Below the pieces are notes generated by a model. The model had not been told where the DNA came from and made no database searches. It saw only the letters and a program-made list of their open reading frames with translations. Both the position numbers and the translations under genes were made by a program. Shown here piece by piece: positions 33,759 through 42,381 of a stretch of 64,000 nt of DNA (positions are counted from its first letter, which is position 1; each line of letters begins with the position of its first letter). The stretch is from Actinomadura kijaniata NBRC 14229 (GTDB taxonomy: Bacteria; Actinomycetota; Actinomycetes; Streptosporangiales; Streptosporangiaceae), in contig NZ_BCQR01000010.1 of the NCBI RefSeq assembly GCF_001552175.1, forward strand, positions 1 through 64,000. Reading direction: 5' to 3'.

Positions 33759-34266
33759 GCCAGGTCTCCTCCTTGTCATCCACGGTGGCGTCCAGCAGGG
33801 CGGCCAGGCGCTGCCGGCCGCGGGACAGGCGCGCCTTGATCGTTCCTTCGGCGACGCCCTCGACGTCGGCGATCTCGGCGATCGGCCAGCCCCCCATGTG
33901 GTGCATGACCAGCGCGCGGCGTTGGGCCTCGGGCAGCCGGGACAGTCCTGCCACCAGCGCCACCGAAGCCTCACCCGGCGGTGCGGCGGGTGCGGCGGCG
34001 GGCGGCGGGCCGTGCCTGCTCAGGCTCGCCACCAGACTGCGCGCCTTACGCCAGCGGCTCACCGCGAGCCGGTAGGCGACCCGCGCCACCCAGGCCCGCG
34101 GATGGTCGTAGCCTCCGACGCGCCGCCAGCGCGGCCACGCGCGGGTGAACGCCTCCTGGACGATCTCCTGCGCCTCGGCCATGCTGCCGGTGTAGGCGTA
34201 CATCTCCGCCACGAGTCCCGGGTACATCACCCGGTAGAACTCGGCGAAGGCCGCTTCGTCCGCCAC
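33751..34266 (-). CDS. ECF-type RNA polymerase sigma factor (SigE family)
   Basis: A 171-residue sigma-70 family member with region 2 (AFAEFYRVMYPGLVAEMYAY...EAQEIVQEAFTRAWPRW, residues ~6-50) and region 4 (LSRLPEAQRRALVMHHMGGW-PIAEIADVEGVAEGTIKARL, residues ~108-150). GTG at 34266 is preferred because a G-rich ribosome site lies four bases upstream; an earlier start would add ~24 unrelated residues. The membrane-protein gene overlaps its end. Autoregulation is likely for the family, but no promoter match was assigned. Confidence 0.9.
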   Translation of the reverse strand: MADEAAFAEFYRVMYPGLVAEMYAYTGSMAEAQEIVQEAFTRAWPRWRRVGGYDHPRAWVARVAYRLAVSRWRKARSLVASLSRHGPPPAAAPAAPPGEASVALVAGLSRLPEAQRRALVMHHMGGWPIAEIADVEGVAEGTIKARLSRGRQRLAALLDATVDDKEETWHA

Positions 34267-34488
34267 CTGGTCCCCCTTCTCTTCACGCGATACACGCGCG
34301 AGGACGGTCAGCGGTTGCAGAAGAAATCGGGGATCCACAAGCGGGCCCTTCGGGGCCGGCCCGCAGCGTCCTCAAGCTCGGCCGGGTTCTCCGGGGACCG
34401 GCGCCCGCCGCTTGGGCGCGATTCTTCCCGGGTGACCCCGCTGAGCTGGATGAACGAGTCGCGGGGCCGCGGACTCGGCAGGCGAGAT

Positions 34489-34887
34489 CTACGGCGTGGT
34501 CACCTTGGTGAGCACCAGGGACGGCGGCCCGTCCGGATCACCGTGGAACTCCACCGACGCCCGACCGCGCGGGTAGAGCTGAACGCCGCCGATCCTGCCG
34601 AGTCCCCCGTCCTCGATCGCCAGGTAGACGAAGTCCCTGGACGAGGAACTGTCGACGAACTCCCACCGGCCGCGGAAGTCAGCGCGGCCGGAGACGATGC
34701 CCGTCGACACGCCGGTGGCGGAGAACGTCCCATCGGACCCGAGCCTGACCTCACCGCCGGTCGCCTCGCTGCGGTACACGCCGGGCAGCTCGTCGGCATC
34801 GACCGAGCCGACGCACCCCGAGGTGAGTACCGCGCAAGCGGCCAGGACGGCGACGAGCCGCCCTCCGCCCGTCCCCTTGCTCGTCAC
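34489..34887 (-). CDS. Small lipoprotein
   Basis: A 132-residue protein with a lipoprotein signal: hydrophobic RLVAVLAACAVLTSG-C, lipobox LTSG-Cys25. The mature part contains ELPGVYRSEATGGEVRLG, SDGTFSATGVSTG and GRWEFVDSSSSRDFVYL, a lipocalin-like or META-like small beta-barrel pattern. GTG at 34887. It lies 222 bp downstream of the ECF gene on the same strand, without evident coupling. Function unknown. Confidence 0.75.
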   Translation of the reverse strand: MTSKGTGGGRLVAVLAACAVLTSGCVGSVDADELPGVYRSEATGGEVRLGSDGTFSATGVSTGIVSGRADFRGRWEFVDSSSSRDFVYLAIEDGGLGRIGGVQLYPRGRASVEFHGDPDGPPSLVLTKVTTP

Positions 34888-35012
34888 GGCGCCAGCGTAA
34901 CGTTCGACCCGACGACCTGGATTTCGGGTGACCTCCCCGGGCCCGCCGACCACGATCTGCGCTACGACGGCCGGCAGGTCAGCCTGATCGGCACCGAGGT
35001 CGCGTCGACCGG

Positions 35013-35534
35013 TCAGGTGTCGGCTGCGCGGGCGAGTGCGGCCGCATGGGCGGTCCGCATTCGCGCTGTGATGGTGGGTCCGTCGGGGGCCGGGTGACGG
35101 CGGGCCTGGGGTCCCAGATGGGTTTCGCGGAGTTCGTCCATGAAGGCGTCCCAGGCCGGTGGGCCGCCGGCGGCCAGCACCTCCCCACGGGCGGCGTACT
35201 CCTCGGTCACCGCGAGGTGCCGGGTTCCCCAGGCGCCGAGCTGGACGAAGACGGGCACCAGCTGGATCGCCTGCTCGGTCAGGCTGTAGATGACCTTCTG
35301 CCTGTGGGTGGGATCGGCGGCCTTGGTGAGCAGCCCGTGCTCGACCAGCAGGGCGAGCCGGTCGGCGAGGATGTTGGAGGAGATCCGCTCGGGACCGGCG
35401 AGCAGCTCGCGGAAGTGCCGGGCGCCGCTGAAGATCACATCGCGCAGGACCAGCAGGGTCCAGCGGTCGCCGAAGATTTCCAGCGACAGGTTGATCGGGC
35501 ATCCGGACCGCACGTCCTTCCGCACCGCACTCAC
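35013..35534 (-). CDS. HxlR-family transcriptional regulator
   Basis: A 173-residue winged-helix regulator: SGCPINLSLEIFGDRWTLLV-LRDVIFSGARHFRELL (residues ~10-45) then RISSNILADRLALLVEHGLL and a long C-terminal tail. HxlR proteins respond to reactive aldehydes, quinones or redox stress. It is divergent from a DUF899 gene with an 80-bp gap that contains two copies of ACC(G/A)GTTGC (35541-35549 and 35579-35587), possible operators. GTG start at 35534. Confidence 0.92.
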   Translation of the reverse strand: MSAVRKDVRSGCPINLSLEIFGDRWTLLVLRDVIFSGARHFRELLAGPERISSNILADRLALLVEHGLLTKAADPTHRQKVIYSLTEQAIQLVPVFVQLGAWGTRHLAVTEEYAARGEVLAAGGPPAWDAFMDELRETHLGPQARRHPAPDGPTITARMRTAHAAALARAADT

Positions 35535-35614
35535 CTCCGAACCGGTTGCGTTCTCGCATCATTGTCTGCGACGGTAGGACCAGTTGCAAAACGAGAGCAG
35601 TCTGGGAGGCGCAG

Positions 35615-36412
35615 ATGTCGCTGGGGAACCCGCCCGAGGTGGTGTCACGCGAGGAGTGGCTCGCCGCCCGCAAGGAGCTGCTGGAGAAGGAGAAGGAACT
35701 CACCCGGGCGCGTGACCGGGTGAACGCCGAACGCCGCCGGCTGCCGATGGTCCGGATCGACAGGCCGTACACCTTCGAGGGCCCGGAAGGGAAGGTCGGC
35801 CTTCTCGACCTGTTCGAAGGTCGGCCGCAACTGGTGATGCACCACCTGATGTGGATCAACGACCTCGACGCCGGGGGAAACGAGCTCCCCCGCGACACCG
35901 GCTGCTCCAGTTGCTCCTCTGCCGCCGACGGCATCGGCAACCTGCGGCAGCTGCACGCCCGCAACACCACGCTGGTCGCGGTGACCCGCGCGCCGTACGA
36001 GAAGATCGCCGCGTTCCGCGAGCGGATGGGGTGGACCTTCCCCTGGTACTCCTCGTACGGCAGCGACTTCAACCACGACTTCCACGCCACCGTCGACGAC
36101 CGGGTCGCGCCGGTGCGGATCTGGTACCGCTCCGAGGCCGAACTGGCCGAGGCCGGAATGCCCTGGACGCCGAGCATGCGCGGCGACTGGCCGGGCATCA
36201 GCGCCTTCCTCCAGGTGGACGGCGAGGTGTACCACACCTACTCCACCTTTGGCCGCGGCATCGAGGAGTTCCACAACGGCTACCCCTACCTCGACCTCAC
36301 CGTGCTCGGCCGGCAGGAGCCGTGGGAGGAGCCGAAGGGCCGCGCGGCCCCTCTAGGCCTGCATGTCGGTGGCCCCGCCATGCGTCTGCCCGACGAATAC
36401 GGCAAGGCTTAG
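35615..36412 (+). CDS. DUF899 thioredoxin-like protein
   Basis: A 265-residue member of the DUF899 family (thioredoxin-like fold). Hallmarks: VSREEWLAARKELLEKEKEL (residues ~10-29), RPQLVMHHLMWIND, DTGCSSCSSAADGIGNL with the conserved cysteines near 96-99, TFPWYSSYGSDFNHDF, and HTYSTFGRGIEEFHNGYPYLD. The ATG at 35615 has GGGAGG upstream. Divergent HxlR control suggests a redox or electrophile-response role; the chemistry is not established. Confidence 0.87.
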   Translation: MSLGNPPEVVSREEWLAARKELLEKEKELTRARDRVNAERRRLPMVRIDRPYTFEGPEGKVGLLDLFEGRPQLVMHHLMWINDLDAGGNELPRDTGCSSCSSAADGIGNLRQLHARNTTLVAVTRAPYEKIAAFRERMGWTFPWYSSYGSDFNHDFHATVDDRVAPVRIWYRSEAELAEAGMPWTPSMRGDWPGISAFLQVDGEVYHTYSTFGRGIEEFHNGYPYLDLTVLGRQEPWEEPKGRAAPLGLHVGGPAMRLPDEYGKA

Positions 36413-36432
36413 ATCATCTGCTCAGTGTCCGT

Positions 36433-37020
36433 TCATACGGCAGGACGCGAACGGCTGGATCCCGCCCGAAGCCACGCCATCCCCGCCAGAACGGCGATGA
36501 TCACCCCGCCGACCAGGGCCGTGCGTCCTGGGCCCGTGGTGAAGGCCGCCACCGTCCACGCAGCGAAGGCGGTGATACGGGCGAGCATGGCGGGCAGGTC
36601 GCCCGACCACGCGCTCACCGGAGAAAGCATGGCCAGCAGCACGCCCAGGATGGCGGCAAGGACTGTGGTGACCGAGCCGGACCAGTCGTGGCCGGCGGTG
36701 ACCAGGACGCCGTGCACAAGGAAGAGCGGAACGAACGAGAGCCGCCTCCACCAGGAGCCGAGCGGTGTCCCCTGCCCGGCCCGTCCGGCCAGCCGCCGAA
36801 TGACCGGTTCGGCGGCGACAAAGGTGATCACGGTCAGCGGGATCGCCCAGGCGAGCGGCAGGACCGGGACCTTCGGCCTGTCGTCGGCGATGGCCGCGAG
36901 GACCGAGGACGGCCCGAACGCGATGCCGGCCAGCAGGATCCCCAGCCCCGTGCAGCCCACACATCCATCGGCGGAGCCGGGCTTCCTGCTCGCCGCTTCG
37001 CCACGGTCGGTCATCGCCAT
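36433..37020 (-). CDS. Hypothetical multi-pass membrane protein
   Basis: A 195-residue protein with an N-terminal Cys-containing segment (DGCVGCTGLGILLAG) and about five hydrophobic stretches, including GILLAGIAFGPSSVLAAIA, LAWAIPLTVITFVAAEPVI, FVPLFLVHGVLVTAG, VTTVLAAILGVLLAML, and a C-terminal pair. ATG at 37020 has AAGGGA upstream. Family not recognised. It is convergent with the DUF899 gene and isolated from its other neighbour by a 259-bp gap with nothing clear in it. Confidence 0.65.
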   Translation of the reverse strand: MAMTDRGEAASRKPGSADGCVGCTGLGILLAGIAFGPSSVLAAIADDRPKVPVLPLAWAIPLTVITFVAAEPVIRRLAGRAGQGTPLGSWWRRLSFVPLFLVHGVLVTAGHDWSGSVTTVLAAILGVLLAMLSPVSAWSGDLPAMLARITAFAAWTVAAFTTGPGRTALVGGVIIAVLAGMAWLRAGSSRSRPAV

Positions 37021-37279
37021 GCCGACGTCCCTTCAGCCGCCCCCGCACGATCGGTCAGGTCCGGGGGCGCGGCCCTTTCCTCGCGGGCGGCCAGTCTCGC
37101 ACCACCACGGGCTGCCGGAAGCTGGAATCACCCGCGGGGTTGAAGGGCCTCCCCGATCGCCCGCGCCTCACCGCCCCCCTCCCCGCCCAGCCGGAACGCC
37201 GCCGCTTCCCACCTAGGCGGCCGCCGGTCAGCGGACGGAGAACATCTCCCCGGCCGGGCCCGGCGGACGGTCGGTGCTC

Positions 37280-37651
37280 TCAGGACGCGTCCGGGTCCCA
37301 GGCGGCGACCAGGTTCAGCAGGCCGGGGAAGCGGGACTCCAGGTCCTCGGTGCGCACGTGGCTGCGGCGTTCCAGGCCGTACTGGCGCTGCCTGATGATC
37401 CCGGCCTCGCGCAGCGCCCGGAAGTGGTGCGTGAGCGAGGACTTGGGACGGTCGAGGCCGAACCAGCCGCAGGGATGGTCGAACTCCTCGCGCTCCAGCA
37501 GCAGCGTGCGGACGATGCGCAGGCGCAGCGGGTCGCTCAGCGCGCCGAGCACCTTCTCCAGCCGCAGGTCCTCCGCCGCCGGTTCGGGCAGCGGTGCGGG
37601 CAGCCCGGCGGGCGCGGGCAGGTCCCGGAAGGCGGGCACGGTCGTCGGCAC
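37280..37651 (-). CDS. ArsR-family transcriptional regulator
   Basis: A 123-residue winged-helix repressor with KVLGALSDPLRLRIVRTLLL (residues ~33-52), SSLTHHFRALREAGIIRQRQ (recognition helix, ~71-90) and a short C-terminus. A Cys-free metal region means metal sensing is unlikely; this sub-type usually senses small organic compounds. The GTG start at 37651 follows GAGGAG. It is divergent from the MFS gene at 37758; repeated GTACGAG/CTCGTAC elements between them are its likely operators. Confidence 0.9.
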   Translation of the reverse strand: MPTTVPAFRDLPAPAGLPAPLPEPAAEDLRLEKVLGALSDPLRLRIVRTLLLEREEFDHPCGWFGLDRPKSSLTHHFRALREAGIIRQRQYGLERRSHVRTEDLESRFPGLLNLVAAWDPDAS

Positions 37652-37679
37652 GGTGGCTCCTCGTCGCTCGATCCCCTTG

Positions 37680-37744
37680 TACGAGTTCGATCGTACTTGA
37701 TGCTATGTTCGTCTGCACTCGTACAGGTTCGACAAAACTCGTAC
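37680..37744. promoter_or_regulatory. Repeated ArsR operator candidates
   Basis: TACGA-GTTCGA-TCGTA (37680-37695) is an inverted repeat. ACTCGTAC recurs at 37717-37724 and 37737-37744, exactly 20 bp apart, with GGTTCGACAA between. All lie between the divergent ArsR and MFS genes, the last copy 14 bp before the MFS start. Confidence 0.65.
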
Positions 37745-37757
37745 TGGAAGGACGGTC

Positions 37758-38972
37758 ATGTCCCGCTCCCTCTCCCTCCCCCAGGCCCCGCCCCGCGCCG
37801 CCGCGCCGACCCGGTGGATCTGGTTCGCCGCCTGGCCGGTCACCGCCGTGTTCGTGCTGTCCAACGCCGCCACCCCGCTGTACGTGCTGTGGCAGCGCGA
37901 GCTCGGCTTCTCCCGGGGCACGCTCACCGTGATCTTCGCCTGCTACATCGCCGGGCTGCTCGGCTCGCTGCTGGTGTCCGGCGTGGCCGCCGACCGGCTC
38001 GGCCGCCGCCGGGTGCTGCTGCCCGCGCTCGGCCTGGCCCTGGCCGCCTGCGCCGTGTTCGCGACCGCCCCCTCGGTGCCCGCGCTGGTCGTGGCCCGGC
38101 TGTTCACCGGCGTGGCCGTCGGCGCGGTCGTGTCGGCCGGGATGGCGGCGGTCAGCGACGTGGCCGGGGCCCACCGCGCCCGGCTCGCCGCGCTGCTGGC
38201 CTCGTCGGCGATGGTCTTCGGCGCGGGGCTGGGGCCGCTGCTGGCGGGCGTGCTGTCGGAGACCCTGCCGGGCCCGACCGTGACCGTCTTCGCCGTCGAG
38301 GCCGTGCTGCTGGCCACCGCCGTCCTCGCCGTCCTGCGCATGCCCCTGCCCCGCCCGGCCGCGCCGCGCGCGGGGGCCTGGGTGCGCGTGCCCCGCGTCC
38401 CCCGCGACAGCCGGACGCGGCTCGCGCTGGGCCTGGCCGTCTTCGCGCCGGGCATCACCGCGACCTCGTTCGTGCTGTCGCTGGGCCCGTCGCTGCTGTC
38501 GGGCCTACTGGGGACCACCAGCCGGACCGTGGCGGGCGCGCTGGCGTTCGCGATGTTCCTCACCGCCACGGCCGTCCAGTTCGCGGTGCAGCGGCTGGCC
38601 CGCCCCACCATCCTGGCCTGGGGCGCGGCGGGCACCGTCGCGAGCATGGCCGCCCTGGTCACCGCCGTGCACGCCGCGTCCGTCCCGGCCCTGGTCGCCG
38701 CCGCGCTGCTGGCGGGCGCGGGCCAGGGCATGGGCCAGCTCGGCGGCCTGTCCCTGCTCAACGCCCATGTCCCGCCCGCGCGCCTCGCCGAGGCCAACGC
38801 GGCCTTCAACGTCGGCGGCTACCTGCCCGCCGGAATCCTCCCCGTCACCGCCGGTTACCTCAGTGACGCCACCGGCCTCGCCACCGGGGCCACGGTCTTC
38901 GGCGCGGTGCTGGCGTCCGTCGCGGCCGCTGGCGGCGTCGCGGTCCTCGCCGCCCGCCGCCGCACGGCCTGA
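37758..38972 (+). CDS. MFS transporter, DHA1-like
   Basis: A 404-residue major-facilitator protein with 12 predicted helices. It opens RWIWFAAWPVTAVFVLSNAA-TPLYVLW and has the loop 2-3 motif GVAADRLGRRRVLLPALG (GxxaDrxGrr) and an ARLFTGVAVGAVVSAG segment. Likely proton-coupled drug or metabolite efflux. It has GGAAGGACGG before the ATG and is expected to be de-repressed when the divergent ArsR protein binds its ligand. Confidence 0.9.
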   Translation: MSRSLSLPQAPPRAAAPTRWIWFAAWPVTAVFVLSNAATPLYVLWQRELGFSRGTLTVIFACYIAGLLGSLLVSGVAADRLGRRRVLLPALGLALAACAVFATAPSVPALVVARLFTGVAVGAVVSAGMAAVSDVAGAHRARLAALLASSAMVFGAGLGPLLAGVLSETLPGPTVTVFAVEAVLLATAVLAVLRMPLPRPAAPRAGAWVRVPRVPRDSRTRLALGLAVFAPGITATSFVLSLGPSLLSGLLGTTSRTVAGALAFAMFLTATAVQFAVQRLARPTILAWGAAGTVASMAALVTAVHAASVPALVAAALLAGAGQGMGQLGGLSLLNAHVPPARLAEANAAFNVGGYLPAGILPVTAGYLSDATGLATGATVFGAVLASVAAAGGVAVLAARRRTA

Positions 38973-40100
38973 TCAGTTCACGCTCAGGGAGTCGAGCACG
39001 GTGTTGACGTCCGGCCAGAGATGCTTGTGCGTGTTGGGGATGTCGATCCACAGGAACGAGGGCCGGGGGCGGCCGGTGTCGACCACGGCGACCACCGACA
39101 GGTCCATCGTGGCGCGCATGTTCTTCTTCGGCTTGAACCGGACCTCCCGGACGATCACCCAGCCCCTGCGGCCGCCGACCGTGATCGGCTGGGAGGCGAC
39201 GTCCCGGCCACGGGCGGACTCGTTGAAGCCCATGCTCTGGCGGTAGTCCTGCACGGCCCAGGCCAGGGTGCGCAGCCGGTTCCGCCCCTTGGCCTCCAGC
39301 ACGAGCTCCTCCTTGACGAACCCCGAGGCGATGACCGCCTCCCACCCGACCTCGCTCTCGAACCCCTGACGGCGGTGGTAGCCGCTGATCTGCGGATCGA
39401 CCTCGCGGCTGCGGCCCCACTCGCCTCCCAGCGCCAGGTACGACAGGCGGGGGTCGCCGTCGCTCACCCGTCCCACGACCGGGGAGCCCTTCCCCTTGTA
39501 CCGCCTGACCGGGACCTTCCTGGTCAGGCGGACCTCGCCCGGCAGCATCCCGTTGCCCTGTGGGGGGACCGTCGCCCCGGCGATCGGCTTGCTGTCGGGC
39601 CTGGCGAGGCAGTGGGTGGTCGCCCTGTCGCCGAACTGCGAGTCCTGCTCCACCACCCGGTCGCCGATCAGCACGGTGCAGGTGATCTTTCCGGGGCCGG
39701 AGTACCAGGACGTCCGGGCGTTCACCGACAGATGGCCGCCCTCCGGGACCCGGACCGTCCGGCGCAGCGGGAGCCTGATGTTCTTGTCCGACTGATCCAC
39801 GCTGCCGTCGGAGGTGTTGAAGTCGACCTCGGCGGTGCGGCGGTCCCCGGTGACCACGAGGGTCATCATGACGGGCCCCTCCCTCCGCGGCGACTCGACC
39901 ACGCTCCGGGGGCGCGCTTTCGAACCGCCCCCACCGTCCAGCAGGCCGAACAGGAAGGCGAACACGATCGGCACGACCAGCAGGAAGCCGAAGACGACCT
40001 GGAGGACCAGCAGGATGCCGCCCGCCGCCTGCAGCACGGGCGGGAACCTGTCCAGCAGTCGCTGCATACCGGACGACGCGGTGTCGTTATGGGTGCTCAC
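38973..40100 (-). CDS. Membrane protein with MmpS-like ectodomain
   Basis: A 375-residue protein: short cytoplasmic N-terminus, a membrane segment at ~27-50 (AGGILLVLQVVFGFLLVVPI), then an extracellular domain whose start (VTGDRRTAEVDFNTSDGSVD, IRLPLRRTVRVPEGG, KITCTVLIGDRVVEQDSQFG and a later Cys) follows the MmpS pattern of a beta-sandwich with a disulfide. The remaining ~200 residues are unrecognised. GTG at 40100 with GAGGA upstream is preferred; a GTG at 40115 would overlap the upstream stop. No MmpL-type transporter is adjacent. It pairs with the coiled-coil membrane protein gene upstream. Confidence 0.65.
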   Translation of the reverse strand: MSTHNDTASSGMQRLLDRFPPVLQAAGGILLVLQVVFGFLLVVPIVFAFLFGLLDGGGGSKARPRSVVESPRREGPVMMTLVVTGDRRTAEVDFNTSDGSVDQSDKNIRLPLRRTVRVPEGGHLSVNARTSWYSGPGKITCTVLIGDRVVEQDSQFGDRATTHCLARPDSKPIAGATVPPQGNGMLPGEVRLTRKVPVRRYKGKGSPVVGRVSDGDPRLSYLALGGEWGRSREVDPQISGYHRRQGFESEVGWEAVIASGFVKEELVLEAKGRNRLRTLAWAVQDYRQSMGFNESARGRDVASQPITVGGRRGWVIVREVRFKPKKNMRATMDLSVVAVVDTGRPRPSFLWIDIPNTHKHLWPDVNTVLDSLSVN

Positions 40101-40111
40101 AGCCTGGTTCC

Positions 40112-41101
40112 TCACACCTGCTCAACGGCGGGTTCGGCGAGCGTCCGCCCGGCTTCCCGCGCCTTCTGGAGGCTGTCGCGCAGCGGCGCCAGCCCGGGCC
40201 GGTCGGCGGCGTCGTCGATCTCGGCGGCCGCCAGCTCGTCCCGTACGGCGCGGGCCAGCGACTCCCGCGTCCCCGCGTTGAGCTCCTCCAGCTCCCGCAC
40301 CGTGCGCCACTCGCGGTACGCCTTGTCGGCGGCGCGGACCCGGGCGGCGTACTCCTCCAGCGCCCGCACCCGCCCGAGCACCTCCGCCGTCGCCTCCCGC
40401 GACGCCTTCCGCTGGGGTTCGGACTCCTTCCGGCCCCGCCGACCGGGCGGCACGGCGGCGTCCAGCTCCCGCGCGTTGCGGGTCAGCTCGGCCAGCGACC
40501 GCGCGATCTCCCACTCCCGCTGCGGCAGGACGACCGCGTTGGCGGTGTCGTCGAGCAGCCCGGCGGCCTCCACGTCCGACTCCAGGACGGTGGTGACGGC
40601 GCTCTGCGCCCGCCACATGAGCCCTCCCGGAACCGCGCCGAACCACGGGCGCAGGTCCCCCTGGTCGAAGTCGGCCTCCAGGTAGTACCGGCCGTGGTGG
40701 AGGCGGCCCAGCTCGGCGCGCTCGTCCTTCCCGCCGTGGAGCACCATCAGCACCACCCAGGCGGCGATCTGGAGGACCGTTCCAGCAAGCACGAACTGCT
40801 TGAACCCGCCGCTCCACAGGACCACCGCGAGCGCGGACTGAAGGACCGCCCCGACGGCCAGTCCCGGAAGTCCCCGCAGGTAGAACCCGGCCACGGCGGG
40901 CAGGAAACCGCACAGCGTCGCCACCGTGACGGCCCCCGGCATGTCGCCGCGCACCCGGTCGCCCCAGGACGACCCGGTCGGCGCCGGTGCGCTCGCGGGC
41001 GCCAGGCCCGTCGCGGACTTCAGCAGGAGCGCGCGCTCCTGCTGCGGCAGCGCCGGATCGACCACCGGCCGCAGCGCGTTTCCCATACCCCCGCCCCCCA
41101 T
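40112..41101 (-). CDS. Membrane protein with C-terminal coiled coil
   Basis: A 329-residue protein: cytoplasmic ~58 residues, three hydrophobic segments between ~58 and ~120 (TVATLCGFLPAVAGFYL, AVGAVLQSALAVVLW, GTVLQIAAWVVLMVL), then ~200 charged residues rich in Glu/Arg/Ala with coiled-coil character (EWEIARSLAELTRNAREL, RRVRALEEYAARVRAADK-type). No known domain recognised. It is translated just before the MmpS-like protein gene, with the stop a few bases from that start, so the two are probably one membrane unit. Confidence 0.65.
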   Translation of the reverse strand: MGGGGMGNALRPVVDPALPQQERALLLKSATGLAPASAPAPTGSSWGDRVRGDMPGAVTVATLCGFLPAVAGFYLRGLPGLAVGAVLQSALAVVLWSGGFKQFVLAGTVLQIAAWVVLMVLHGGKDERAELGRLHHGRYYLEADFDQGDLRPWFGAVPGGLMWRAQSAVTTVLESDVEAAGLLDDTANAVVLPQREWEIARSLAELTRNARELDAAVPPGRRGRKESEPQRKASREATAEVLGRVRALEEYAARVRAADKAYREWRTVRELEELNAGTRESLARAVRDELAAAEIDDAADRPGLAPLRDSLQKAREAGRTLAEPAVEQV

Positions 41102-41309
41102 CAAGATCCCCGGATTCTGGCAGAAAGCACCTCATTCCGGCCAGTACTCCCCAAGGCGCGGGGCGCGGGTCGGCGGTTTTGGAGGATCGTGCCGTCTTCC
41201 GAACGGCGTCACCACCCGCTTGCGGAGCTTCCTCCAGAGTTGCCCCGCTCGCCTTGACCACCCCCTGAGCACGGGACGTACCGTCGCCTCACCTTGGAGT
41301 CGGCATCCT

Positions 41310-41328
41310 CCCCGTTCGGCGAACGGGG
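41310..41328 (-). mobile_element. IS200/IS605-type right-end hairpin
   Basis: CCCCGTTC-GGC-GAACGGGG, read on the minus strand as CCCCGTTCGCCGAACGGGG followed by AGGATG, lies 9 bp past the tnpB stop. This hairpin-then-GGATG layout is typical of the right end of actinobacterial IS605-family elements and overlaps the omega RNA of intact TnpB systems. Confidence 0.75.
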
Positions 41329-41336
41329 ATTTCAGC

Positions 41337-42263
41337 TCACGCGAAGGAACGGAGGTGCGCGAGATGAGGTTCGCGGTGCGTCGGCCCGGCATCCCAGAGC
41401 CCTTCCCGCGCGGACACGGCATGCCTTGCCGCGTTTCCCACGTTGAGCGCCGCGTTGACATCGGCGTTGCCGACGAACCCGCAGGGCCTGCAACGGAAGA
41501 CGGCTTGGCTCTCGCGCGCCTTCCGGTCCAGATTCCCGCACGCCGAACAACGCGCGTGGAGCCTCGCGAGGGCGGCCTTGGTCCCGGCCCGTCGCTTCGA
41601 CCCGGGTCTCGCCCTCGCCAACCGGCGCCGCAGCAGTCGCGGCCGACGGGCCTCGGTCTCGCGGAGGCCCGGGACGTGCAGCAGTTCGCCGGTCGAGAGC
41701 GCGGCCGACACCACGACGCCGCGGTCCACGCCGACGACCGAGCCCGTTCCCGGTCCCGCGAGCGGGGGTGGGGCCACGGCGAACGCCATGTGCCGCCGCC
41801 CGGCCCCGTCGCGCGTCACACGGTAGGACTTCGCCCTGGGAACCGCACGCGACCATCGGAAGCGGACCCAACCCACTTTGGGGATCCTCGACTGACCGAC
41901 GTTCCGGGAAGTCCTCCGAACGTTTCCCGGCTTCATGGCCACGATGTGGAAACCCTCGTCCTTCCCGGCTTTACGCCATGTCGGACGCCGGTGCGTTCCC
42001 GCGAAGAAGTTCGCCATCGCCAGGGCGAAATCCTTGAGCGCCTGCTGCCGGGCGATGACCGATCCCGTCGCCAGCCACGGTTCGGCCGCGCGTGCCGCGG
42101 TCAGCTGACGGCACCGCTCTCCGAAACCAGGCGGGCGTTTCCTGCCCCGCCGCCATCCGGCCCACTGCTCAACAGCCAGATTCCACACGAACCTGGCATG
42201 TCGGCAATGCTCCAGCAATGCGGCCTCCTGGATGGGGGTCGGCTGGAGCCGATAACGGGACAC
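41337..42263 (-). pseudogene. tnpB: Decayed tnpB (IS200/IS605 family), internal deletion
   Basis: A 308-residue in-frame remnant of an OrfB/TnpB RNA-guided nuclease. The N-terminus YRLQPTPIQEAALLEHCRHA-RFVWNLAVEQW, the first RuvC Asp in VVGVDRGVVV (Asp180), a zinc ribbon CSACGN...CRPCG (Cys239, 242, 258, 261) and the last RuvC Asp in NADVNAALNVGNA (Asp268) are present. The ~80-90 residues between ARLHAR (ending at residue 238) and the zinc ribbon, which hold the catalytic Glu of RuvC-II, are missing. The junction is near base 41549. No tnpA is present. It is therefore very likely cleavage-dead, though it might still bind RNA and DNA. GTG start at 42263. Confidence 0.85.
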
Positions 42264-42307
42264 GTTCCCACGTTGACCATTTCATCCATCGCTTTCCGCG
42301 GAACGTG
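42261..42307. repeat. Inverted repeats between tnpB and the catalase gene
   Basis: CACGTTCC (42261-42268) and GGAACGTG (42300-42307) form an 8-bp pair; the latter overlaps a 10-bp palindrome TTCCGCGGAA (42294-42303). They could be part of the element's left end or the catalase control region. Confidence 0.45.
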
Positions 42308-42381
42308 GAATTCGGCCGATCCCGCCGACAGCGTCACCACCACCCGCCCCGCCGGGCGCGTCGCAGAGAAAAGGTGATCTC

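Noticed and set aside
34489..36237. A long minus-strand open frame spanning the lipoprotein and the DUF899 region
   Set aside because: Only the 3' part (34489-34887) has lipoprotein features; the rest is antisense to the HxlR and DUF899 genes, a usual artefact at high GC.
37717..37744. GGTTCGAC flanked by CTCGTAC repeats as a tRNA T-arm
   Set aside because: No acceptor, anticodon or D-arm around it; the repeats are better read as operators.
41337..42263. Intact transposase
   Set aside because: The catalytic RuvC-II block is absent between residue 238 and the zinc ribbon, so it is listed as a decayed element.
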